Positions 52,101 to 61,462 of a stretch of 64,000 bases of DNA are shown here, piece after piece. The DNA is from Tanytarsus gracilentus. Its lineage: Eukaryota > Arthropoda > Insecta > Diptera > Chironomidae. Numbering within the stretch: the first letter of the stretch is position 1; each line of letters starts with the position of its first letter. The position numbers and the translations under genes are program-made. The notes under the pieces were generated by a model that had not been told where the DNA came from, did not search any database, and was given only the letters and a program-made list of their open reading frames with translations. Location: contig JAXRKN010000033.1 of NCBI GenBank assembly GCA_038502055.1, positions 620,001 to 684,000 on the forward strand, in the 5' to 3' direction.

Positions 52101-55100
52101 AAGTTTAAAACTATAAAATACTTTTTAAACAGACACAAGTTGAATTCTCTGAGTAAAATTATGACAAAACTTTCATTTCCCGCGAACACTATCGGATGAT
52201 TATAAAACCAGACATTCACTGATGCTTAAAATTAATTATAAACTTTTGTATATGCAAACTCGCTTTTTAAGCAAAGATTTTCAAAGCCACGTGCGGAAGA
52301 GCGAAATTATCACGCCCATCTTTTAATACATCTTAATGCCTCAATTTAAAGTCATTTTCTTTTTGAGCGCTGATATGAAAGGCAGGAAATTTGACGATTA
52401 CTAAGCAAATAAAGACGATTATGAGCGAATTGAAATTGAACTCATCTGCTTGATGTTAAGTCATTAATTTCGAGTTATACCAGGAAAGAAAATTCGCTCC
52501 CTTTTTTAATCCGATTTGCTTCCATTCAAATTGACGATAATGGCTTATGGTTGTTGACCCAGGAAAAATCATAATGTTCAGAAAAAAAATGTTTTGATGG
52601 CACTTGAAGGGTGGAAAAATGTTTTCATATTTTACGAATTTTGTGGCCACTCTCATTTGCGAGCTGTAATGGAAATGACGCTAATGGATTTTAAGTGTAT
52701 GCCTGTGCGTTAATGAGCACCGTGGAAAATTAATAAGCTGATATTATAATTCTGAATAGATGTTTTACTTAAATGGAATGAGAGCTTTTGATCTATTTTG
52801 AAGTGAATTAGGGATTGTGTTTGAAACTAGCTGGTAATTTTGATAATTTAGAAGCATGAGAGGTTTAGTTCTGGATCAATTATTGAATATTTGATGCTTT
52901 GATGAAGAGAGTGTGGAAATTATAGTTTTCAGATCGAAATATGTACTATTAAATATCTAAGTAAAGGTTTCTTAGAAAAATTTAATAACCACTTTACGAA
53001 ATTTATTCAGACCTAAATTTACTGCAACATACTTAAAGTTAAACGATTTCTTTCAATATTCTAAGTTGTAATTTAATAAATAAATCCAAAATTTTCGTTT
53101 CCTTGCTGGAAATTTAAATTCTGTCTGGAGGTATGCCACAAATTTTTGTATAAATTCTTCTTCATTCACACTCAAAGCTTTTGCATGCAAAATTTATATT
53201 TCCCAATATATCAAACACATTTCAATTTCTCGTTTGGCTCCCCCTCAAAGGCACATTCGTGTAAGTACTTCCACACCCATATGATGACGCTATTCAGTTA
53301 CCATAAAATTTTTGAATGCGAAATAATAAAGGAAGACACACATTTGCATAATCATAAATTTTAAGCTCTTGCATGTCGAATCGAGAATAAGTGTAGCAAT
53401 GCCAATGTGCAAAGGTTGTAAATTTTATAACTTTATTTCTCGCTGTATTTCATATCATTTCTATACATTCTCCTTAAAACCAAATCAACTCGACAACTCA
53501 CATCCTCAAATTCACTCATGTGTGCTGAGGTGCCAGCGATAAGAAGACGAAACAAATAATGTCACGACAATGAGTTTCAGCTTTTATCAAATGCAACACA
53601 TGTGAGAAAATTCGCTTCTTTTCATTTGAATTGTTTACCGAAACAGAAGATGAAAAGGAAAATTATGACATTGGGTGTATTTTGTTTCATGGTTGATTGC
53701 ACACAAATAATAAGAGAAATTTTATCTGAAATGATATTGAGCTGGCATATTGAGGAAGATGGGAAAAACAAAAATTTAATAATTTTTTGCTGAAATAACT
53801 AGCTGGAAAATTTTCCCCTCTTCTGACACATCAAAAATAGTCAATTCTAGCACTTGTATTTAAATTCCCTTAATTCTTTTTGCAACCAACATTAAATGAA
53901 ACTTTAATTCTCATGTTTATGGTGTTTGTGTGTGTTTATCTGAATAGAGAGAAATTATTGTGGTCGGGCATTGTGAACGACAGTAAATTTTAATGTCACA
54001 ATAAAAATTAATGTTAAAGATTTTTGTAACGAACTTTTACTTAATTGCTGATAAATTATATTTCGATGATTGACATTTTAATTTTCTGGATATTTCGAGT
54101 TGTAATAATCGCAAATGTTTGCACCAGGTGCTCAATTTATTTAACTTTTTTAAGAACTATTAAGGCCAGAGATGGAAAAACTTTTACATCAACAAATTGC
54201 GGAGCGAGAAAAAGTTTAATTTTAAATTGCGCAATTTATGTGTCGCAGTTCACCAATTTTACTGCTAAACGACCGTTCAGCTGCGCATAATTTCCTTAAG
54301 GTTCACACACTTTCATATTTGCGAATAATTTTTATTAAAATTGTAATAAAACACAATGAGAAAGTTTTAAGGTTGAACACATTAATGAAGAATTTTAAAA
54401 ATTTAACGGTTTTTACATTTTTAAAAGTTTCATTCATGTTCACCAAAGTGAACATTTTTTTGTGGCTTCGAATGAATTCAGCTTTAGTGTGTTGTTCGTC
54501 TGCTGCGGTCGTTCTCGTCCAATTTACAAATTACACTTTTTCCATAAAACATTTTTATGCTTTTTGTTGCTACCCCGGATGAAAAGTGGTTTTCATTACA
54601 TATCTCTCTCTCCATTTTCCGAGCCAATTTATTTATTAAGACTTGCCCTTTATGTGAATGTTTGTTTGTTGTATGAAAATGCCATGGCCCTCAACTCACA
54701 TTTACTTCTAGGGCCAAATTTAAAAAGTTTTTCGATTAATTTTTATGATTTCACATTTGGAGCTCTTTGAGCGCTCGAATCTAATACACAGCGACCATTG
54801 TTGTTGATATTGAGTCTCTCTAACTTTGACCGCCTTTCTCACATTATCGTCGTCATGTTTTGTTGCCATAATAATGTGAAGCGACTTGTTTTTCAGCCAA
54901 AGCTCGAATGACGACCGATATACTTCACTTGAATGTCCTTCTTGTGTCACAACTTTCTTCATAATTTAACATGTTGAACAAAGAGAGAGTAGAAAAAGTT
55001 TCTAAAGATGGTTTTTTTTTGTGAAAAATGCATTGTGATTTGTTGGAAGAGTTTTCAACTTTTTTGGATTAAAGGATGAAGAAGAAATTTATCTACAGGT

Positions 55101-58100
55101 GAATTTATAAGGAGGACAAAAGTTTTTAGGGACTTGTTTAAATTTTAGAGAATATTTTTTCAAAATTTTAGTAAGACTAAAAAATTGTAAGAAATTTAAA
55201 TGCTAAAATATTAATTTTTGTTATTCCTGCAAAATAAAATTAAAATTTGATAAATTCAGAAGTAAAAATATTTTGGAAAATTATTGAATTAGGGTTTTCA
55301 ACCTCTAAAAGCTCAAAATTAATAAATCTCACATCAAGTTCTATAGAATTTAATAAGTGACTGTCAATTATCTCCCACGCTTTATAATAACTTCTTGATA
55401 AGATACAAAATAAGTTAAATTAATTGACAACTTCCATGCGAATTTCTTCCCTCTTCTCTCTCGAAAAACCCTCTAGAGAAATGTCTTCATGAAATTATTT
55501 TCCCCTTTTTTCCTCAGAATATCAATTTCATTACCATTTTTGCTTAACTCTGCACAATATTTCTCATTCTGATATTTTTTCATCATAATTTTATGCTTTC
55601 ATGAACAAATCCGAAAATTATTCTTTATCCTTTATTTTCTATACAATGGAAGTATGTTAAGAGTGTACAAAGCTTCATGGTCTGAATTGAAAACAAAAGA
55701 AAGAAATTTAAAGCTATGTGCAAAGTAAAACATGAATGTTCGGAACAGAAAGTTAAATTTGAGAAAAATCAGAATTCATTTTTTATAAGACGTTGCTGCT
55801 AAAAGTGTTGAATGTTTCCTTCCACGAAAATATATAGAAGAATGGCTTCAGTTAAAGTCTTTAAAGAATTTCTGCTGAATATTTTAATAAAATCGATTAA
55901 AAGTTGAAAATTTCAACTCACTTCATCAAACAATAAAAATATTTTCATCACAGACACGCAAAGAGTCTCAGACAATGTTGTCAAAAAAGCGTAGAATATA
56001 AAAATATTTTTCTTCTTCTTCAATTTATGCTAAAACTTTTCCACTGTCTATCCGTCGTTCTACCAAATTTTCGAAGTAAATACGCAATTCATCAACTTTA
56101 TTTGTCGCCTTTCATAATGAATTCATGAATTTACAATTTAGAAGTAAAAAGTGTCGCGGGATCATTCAATCACAGGAGTCCTTAAAAGCTTATTTCATAT
56201 TTTAAGTTGTCACTGAGCGAAAATCAATGGAAAACTTTATTGATTTCGTCTACATTGAGGTTGTTATTTGCATGTTGATTTCGCATTAAGATTTTGCTCT
56301 ATAAATTTTACTTTTTTGCGCGAAAATGAAAATGTCTCTCGACGTTGAGCTAAAATATTATTTATCGATATTATAAAGTAAGAGAATGTAAGGGAGTGGA
56401 GTTAAGAAGCGAAAAATGTGCAGCATAAATCATTAATTACGTCCTGATTGTTTTTCTTCTCACTTTTTCATTTTAACTTTATTGCTTTGTAAAATTGGAG
56501 CATAAAGAACGTAGAGAATTTAATTAATAAAATTGCAGTAAGAATGTGAAGGATAAAAATACTAGATTGGAGATTTTTAACGAATTTTTTTAGCAAAGAA
56601 TAAAAATTCAAAAGACTTTAAAATTTAATTTTTTACGAACAAAATAAATAAATTCAACCATCAATTGCTTTAAGCACAACCCTCGTACGTCTTACTTCAC
56701 TAATATAATTGAACTTTTTCAAATTAAATCGTTCAATATTTTTTCTAGATTAAAAACTTATCGGAGATGTAAAATGACATTATTAAATTTCTTTTTCCAA
56801 CTCGGATGAAAAATGTTCTCGTTATTTCTTATTTTTCTTTTAATGTATGAAATTTTTCTCCCTCTAATTTTTAAAGCGGAGAAAGAAAAAAGTCCATGAC
56901 AGGAAAATAATCCAATAGCTCGATCCGAGCGACACACAGTGTAAAAAAGCGATGAAAATTGTTCTTACTCGTCTGACTCGAAGCAATCACGTTCGTGTGA
57001 GAGTAATGAATTTTTAAAAACATTTATTGCATTTTTCTACGTGTCACATTGAAAGTAAATACATGTACACAAAAAAAACGAGCTTTAACAGTGAACCATA
57101 AAAAATTGGGTTTCGGATATTTATCATCACAGTGAAACTATTTTCATTAAACAGTTTGCTTTCATGTTCTGGGACAAGCACATGACAATTGATTGATTTT
57201 CAATGTATAAATGTTGAGCCATGAGAGAGCAATAATATGAATAAAAAAAGCAGAAAACCCTTTTTTATTACGGACTGTTTCACTATTTCAATTTCTGTTT
57301 TCACTCTCTGCATTTGATTGACTTGGAAATGTTTGTGATGGATTTGTTCACTGATCCAATAAAACACTTTGTTCGATCTCAATTAATTTGGTAAAATGAA
57401 CTGTGGTGTCTTTAATTAAAAATATAATTTTTTGATTTTAAATCCGTCTGTGTTGAGTTGGATGAAATTAAAATGAGTTTTTTAAGAGAAAAATAAATTT
57501 TTTTAAAACTTTTCAAGTTTTTTTAAATTTAAATTTTAAAAATCTTAACGCTTAATAATAAAAAGCTTTTGCTTAAATCCCAATTAAGCTTAAAAGCTCT
57601 GTAAAGCTTTTACTAAATAAGCTTTATGCTTCTCATCAAGTAAAATAATTAATGAGCTACACATAAAAATAACTAATGACGACAGAAGCAAATGGAGCTC
57701 ACTTATCATTCCTCTTCGTCATATTTTATTGTTTGTGTTGCTTCAAGAGCAACCAGAAAAAAAATTTCTTGTTGTTCATCGACTATGTCAAGCCCATTTC
57801 ATATCAACCATAAAGAAATGTTTCTATCATTATGAAAGTTTTACTCTTTTTTCTGCATTGTCGGAATGAGCTTCGGTTTTTATCACCAATTGTGATGAGT
57901 TTTCCATGTAATTTACTTTTACAGCTCCTCGTCGCTCATCCATACACCGAAAAGGCTCATCACACTCCTTTGCTTCACTTAATGTCATGAGGGAGACAAT
58001 GAAATTTATTCTTTGTGTGCAATTTTTTCTTTTGCGAATTTCACGGTTCAACTTTTCTTCGCTGTCGTCGTCGTGTGATTGTTGGTGTGTGAAATAACGC

Positions 58101-61100
58101 ACTTGAGATGAAAATGAAATTTATGCGATCGTTGATTGGCATGAAAACGACTTAATTTACTGTGATGTGAAATGATTTAATTGCTGCGACACCTTTGGTG
58201 ATGATTTCAAAGTCACGAGTTCATCTTTGAATTAAAAAAAAGTAATTTTCCTAAAAGCTTTTTCTCAAAGCACTTAGCCAAATTTCATTAGAGAATTTTT
58301 GCACATAAATTATGAATGCCGGCAGTAAATATCTTTCTACCTCTCCAATTTCGTGACACTTATCAAAATCCATTGCCGTAATTTTTCATGTTTTTTACTT
58401 AATGCACGCTGAATTTTTTAACAACTCTTTTCGATCCCTGTCACATGTGTTCTCACTATGCAAGCCTACGTGACGCTCGAAAAAGGGATGGTGAAAAAAA
58501 CGTATCTTTCATGTCCGCTCAGCGACAAAAGTGCGCAATATTTTACCGCCGTCAACGGAGAGCAAAAAAAAAATAAACAACAAACGACGTGTGACAGCGA
58601 GAGAGAGTGAGACAGGAGTCTTATGGTGAGAAAGGTGTATGCGAAAATAAATCTCATAAAAAACATTCGCACACGTGCAAAATATAGTCAAATAATATAT
58701 TTATTTAGCAAGCGATAATCTTGTGTGTGCGATTGGGAAGCTTCGCACATGTTGTTGTTGCATTAGTTCAGAAAAGGGTCTGACAAAAGTCGGCATGAGG
58801 CAATAAAAGCATTTTCCTCTACAATTTTCAATTCGAAAAGCCCAAAAATATTTTCAAATGGAGCTTCTGGCGTTTCATAAATTTGTCTCGCAATGATCAT
58901 AAAGAAAACTTTGTTAGGGGTCTCCGCATAAATGAGAATTTTTACGCACATGCAGTGCAGATAGTCGAGTACGGTTGTTGATGATGATGTTGAATTTCGC
59001 ACAAAACAACATGGATTGTCGGTGTCGAAAAATTTAGCACTGTTTATCTTCACGCAGAACATTGTTTTCGGCAGCGGGAGGCACAACGTGCAATCAGAGT
59101 TTTTTGAGAGCTTTAATAGAAATTTATTTGATTTTTAAATTTTAATCCAAAAATATTTCACAATTCTTTAACGTTAGCTCAGCAAATCAAAGATCATAAA
59201 TTTGCAATTGATATTTGATACAAATAAATTTTCTAACCCTGTTTCTCTTTTTTTCTATCTCATTTTTTGCATCAAGATTATTTTTCTCTCCGACGGAGAA
59301 AATTGTGTCATTGAAATTTATTTTTATTTTCATTCGGGATGCTTTTCTGCTTTTCTTTTCATCAATTGTGTTTTTTTCTGAGACCGAAAATGTTTCCGTC
59401 TTTGCAATTTTTCTTCTTGTTTTGTGGTCCTGAGATAATTGAAACTAAGAAAAAAAAATTCCTAGTGTACTTAACTCAGAGATAGCATAATTGCTGTCAT
59501 TGTGCGAGCATAATTTTATTGTCGAGATGAGCAGCTGAGAGGGAAAATCAGTAAAGTCAAGAGAGCTCTTGAATTGTCGGAGCTTCATTTCAATTAATTT
59601 CCGGCAATTTAATTTGTTTGTTGCGTTTTGCAATCTGATCCGAAATCAACCAGAAATCACGCTTGTGAGAGTTTATTTTTTTATCGGGAATGGGGAATTA
59701 AAAAAATTCCAATTTACATTAATTCTCTCGATGATGTTGTTGAGCTTCGGTGTTATTTTTAGCAATTTTCAGGGTTGTTGTCCTTTATCAAGAATGATAT
59801 GAGGTAATTTATATTCAACAGATGAGAACTTTATTGTGAAACTATTGGTGACGTCTATTGTTGATCAATTAATTGAAAGTTTTAAAATTAAATTTCTAGG
59901 TAATTATTTGAAATTTATAAATCCGTTAAATTTTTAAAAATTCTTAAAAAATAAATTCAACCAATTAAATTTCACCACCTTTTGCGTTGAGCTTTAAAAA
60001 AATCTGTTAAGATGAAGATTAGACCCGAAAAATACATGAATAAGATAATCAATGATTTTGTGATAAAGAACTAAAAGGGAGAAAAGCAAAAATACTTTTA
60101 ATGGATTCATTGCGCGCAACACTATAAATGTAGCTTATTTCACAGTTGAGTGGATTTTTCAATAATACTAAAATTTTACAATTTCATTTGGCTGATTCGG
60201 GGGTGTGGAAGGTAAAATGAAAGAAAGAGAAAAACGGAGTGATGAGAAAACGAGGAATGCGTTTTGTAGATGAAATGCCTCCTCGGAATATTCAACGTCG
60301 AAAGGCGAAAGGGTAAATGCCAATGGGTAATAAACATTCAGTAGGTGAAAAGCTCATAAATTACTTTGAATTTTAAAAGAGAGGCGAATTCCTTCGCAGA
60401 AAGCTCCGTGACAGGCATGCCCTCAAGAAGCTCCTTTATATCGATTTGAAATGATGATGTTTGCATATAATTCGAAGCGAGTAATACAAGGGAGGAAAGG
60501 GAATACATAAAAAATTATTGGATTGTGCTGAAAATTCGCTCGTTCGTTCTTATGGGGCAAATATATTTAAAAGGCATCCACATAATGTGTTGTTCTTATT
60601 TATTAGCTTTTTTTATTGGTGTTTTGGGCTTTTTATCCTCTGCTTCTTGTACTTTATGATAATTTGATGCGATCCGCGTTGTTTTGTTTCAAGAAAATTC
60701 AAGGATGGGAAATTGTAAGAGATTATGAAGAATTTTTAAAATGAGCTTTTTAAAAGCTTTTGAAAAGCTTTGAAGAAAATTGAATTATTTTTCGATAATT
60801 TAATAAATTTCCTTCCGTCCGATTTTTTGTCAAAGGAAATTTCTCATTTCGTCCTTAAATACCAAAAAATACCCTCTCGATTGTTTCTCAGATTTTTCCT
60901 CTCGAGTTCAAGGACAAAAGCGCGTGCAAGCGAAAAGAAGTAAATAAAAAAGCGAATCCATTATGGAATTGAAATATATCAAGCTGATAATACTTCAAAA
61001 ATGTTTATGAATAAAAATGTAAATTTCCGCCGCGTTTTACTTTCTCTCTTTTGTTCCATTGCTCACAATAAATTTTTATTATTTTCATGTCGTCAAGTTT

Positions 61101-61462
61101 TTGTTTTATGTCGCGTGATGAAGTTTTGTTGTTGTGCTCTAAAGTACATTTTTCATAATTCATAATGATTTCGGAAAATTGGACGTAAGTTGTAGAGGAA
61201 AAAAATTGTCACCGACTTACCGATTGCTGCGTGTTGGTGGTGTCGCATATGGCACGGCGAGAAACGCCTCCACGGGCTTGAGAAATTTGAAATTATCTAA
61301 GGGTAACACTAAGCCTTGCAGACGGCCATAGCGTGTCTGTACAATTCGTGTTCCAAGGCGAGCATTCTTGTAAATGTCTCCATGCACTGCACATGACAAC
61401 TCCACAATGAGATTGAAGATTACGAGTAGATTACACAGAACAAGTGATAATTTCATAAACAT
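23127..61462 (-). CDS. Nlg: Neuroligin (synaptic adhesion protein with inactive esterase domain)
   Basis: Postsynaptic single-pass receptor that binds neurexin. Exons in gene order: 61221-61462, 27783-28000, 27569-27718, 27298-27492, 26738-27228, 26312-26679, 26082-26200, 25268-25504, 24257-24952 and 23127-23278. All joins keep frame and total 955 aa. Residues 1-28 form a signal peptide. The cholinesterase-like domain follows (CPQRLP, SEDCLYLNIF, HGESFEWNSG, NYRLGILG). The nucleophile elbow reads GHGTG at 251-255, with Gly in place of the catalytic Ser; His510 of HGEDLPYIFG is kept. Loss of the Ser is typical of neuroligins. Residues about 717-741 are the transmembrane helix (LSVTIAIGCSLLILNVLIF) followed by the typical YYQRDKTRHE. 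The cytoplasmic tail of about 214 aa is Gln/Asn-rich. The ending is Ser-Asp-Leu if the last small exon is used. Intron 1 spans 33 kb and holds spindle-E. The particular insect paralogue (Nlg1-4) was not resolved. Confidence 0.95.
23279..24256 (-). other. Last neuroligin intron (or alternative 3' UTR)
   Basis: 978 bp between the penultimate and last coding exons. If the transcript instead ends after the TAG at 24249-24251 this would be 3' UTR. No coding frame with protein-like features and no repeat was seen in it. Confidence 0.5.
30381..30413 (+). repeat. Fragment resembling the left end of the 6475-7390 repeat
   Basis: Gap-free alignment with 6475-6507 gives 26 identical bases of 33, including AAAACCCACA, GTGTTGC and GCG. 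It lies 86-118 bp beyond the spindle-E stop codon (30499), in the same orientation as the full copy. By-eye alignment only. Confidence 0.5.
30499..34446 (-). CDS. spn-E: Spindle-E / TDRD9-like DEAH helicase with Tudor domain (piRNA pathway)
   Basis: Germline RNA helicase needed for piRNA production and transposon silencing; acts in perinuclear nuage. Exons in gene order: 34336-34446 (ATG at 34446), 32221-34276, 31096-32160 and 30499-31034, giving 1255 aa. Introns are 59-61 bp. Helicase motifs: Walker A GETGCGK at 31-37 plus Thr38 (split by intron 1), SQPRKIAA (Ia), DEIH at 136-139 (Walker B; family DExH), SATLNAQ (III), STNVAESSITLP (V), QRAGRTGR (VI). HA2 and OB-like regions follow. A Tudor domain lies at about residues 835-900 (VVIYYEENYHRGKVV, then DCYFFDYGY), and the C-terminal part keeps the TDRD9-like layout. 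The insect protein usually has more than 100 residues before the helicase core, while this model begins about 17 residues before it, so the N-terminus is short or an upstream exon was missed. A minus-strand poly(A) signal (TTTATT, 30443-30448) follows. The gene is nested in neuroligin intron 1 on the same strand. Confidence 0.93.
34447..34720 (-). promoter_or_regulatory. Presumed spindle-E promoter and 5' UTR
   Basis: AT-rich 274 bp upstream of the spindle-E ATG. Reading the minus strand I see no in-frame upstream ATG or protein-like segment that would supply the missing N-terminal residues. There is an acceptor-like ATTTAG seven bases or so before the ATG, so a 5' non-coding or coding exon further upstream remains possible. 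Confidence 0.4.
34721..34786 (+). repeat. Fragment resembling the right end of the 6475-7390 repeat
   Basis: Shares ordered blocks with 7338-7391: AGACGGA, then CGAGCATAT, then CCAC followed by TTGTG, then GCTAAAAA. Spacing is similar but with small gaps. It also contains a perfect 14-bp palindrome CGAGCATATGCTCG at 34744-34757. It lies about 280 bp beyond the spindle-E start codon, opposite the left-end fragment at 30381. By-eye alignment only. Confidence 0.45.
37726..37752. repeat. Short tandem duplication (GAGTCTCTCACGG-type unit)
   Basis: Two adjacent copies of a 13-bp unit containing GTCTCTCACGGGA. Small local duplication in neuroligin intron 1 with no evident function. Confidence 0.7.
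39172..39205. repeat. 15-bp direct repeat
   Basis: ATTTTTGTGATAATT occurs at 39172-39186 and again at 39191-39205. The period of 19 bp suggests a simple local duplication. Confidence 0.75.
39340..40165 (+). other. Purine-rich exon-like island (possible spliced transcript or decayed gene)
   Basis: A short ATG exon (39340-39358, encoding MDTPES plus one base) ends at a CAG|GTAATT donor. An acceptor AATTTAG at 39672-39677 opens a frame-compatible exon that stops at 39752-39754, for a 31-residue product. A stretch beginning near 39730 in another frame reads as a Gln/Arg/Asn-rich peptide of about 66 residues (with QARRRRQDNNQHRMARRVNK) to a stop just before another donor-like GTGAGG near 39934. 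A TTTTAG acceptor near 39980 is followed by a Lys/Thr/Arg-rich frame and an AATAAATAAA near 40151-40163. The island is purine-rich on the plus strand and richer in GC than its surroundings. The frames do not join into one long protein, so a non-coding RNA, young gene or pseudogene are all possible. No family recognised. Confidence 0.3.
40404..40939. mobile_element. Foldback element (MITE-like) with arms of about 200 bp
   Basis: Left arm about 40404-40625, right arm about 40728-40939, in inverted orientation around a loop of about 100 bp. Matching blocks in order include AAAATAGTTAAAAAA, TTTAAAACCCACTT, ACCCATT with GTACATCAAAAAA, ATTTTGATAT, ATTTTAA followed by ATGCGAGTG, and ATGTAATACTTGAATGGAATG. 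Identity is high but with small indels, so this is not recent. TA dinucleotides flank both ends, which would fit a Tc1/mariner-type target site but is weak evidence in AT-rich DNA. No transposase frame. Internal direct repeat: a GGAAAAGTAT-TAAATAAAATAG block occurs at about 40392 and again at about 40455. Confidence 0.8.
43143..43176. repeat. (GA)n microsatellite, about 17 units
   Basis: Uninterrupted GA dinucleotide run in neuroligin intron 1. In flies such tracts can bind GAGA factor, but here it may be a simple microsatellite. It creates Arg-Glu-repeat open frames that should not be taken as genes. Confidence 0.9.
61221..61462 (-). CDS. Nlg: Neuroligin first coding exon (signal peptide)
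   Basis: Start at 61462. Residues 1-28 are a hydrophobic signal peptide (LSLVLCNLLVIFNLIVELSCAVHG). They are followed by TRYGRLQG and VEAFLAVPYATPP, the conserved entry into the cholinesterase-like fold. The exon ends in CG|GTAAGT and continues at 28000 with TTTGGACC, restoring Arg-Phe-Gly-Pro. No intermediate exon is needed for frame, although alternative small exons in the long intron cannot be excluded. Confidence 0.92.

Larger units (their letters stand above)
28001..61220 (-). other. 33-kb first intron of neuroligin
   Basis: Bounded by the donor ATCG|GTAAGT at 61220 and the acceptor TTACAG at 28001; the split codon (CG|C) encodes Arg. It separates the signal-peptide exon from the rest of the esterase domain. 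Apart from spindle-E (30499-34446), the repeat-end fragments at its sides, the exon-like island at 39340-40165, the foldback element at 40404-40939 and a GA microsatellite at 43143-43176, it is AT-rich DNA without recognisable genes. Short open frames in it are mostly under 100 codons, AT-biased and without motifs. Confidence 0.8.

Noticed and set aside
58763..59086. 107-codon minus-strand open frame
   Set aside because: No family resemblance and no suitable flanking splice sites that connect it in phase to neuroligin exons.
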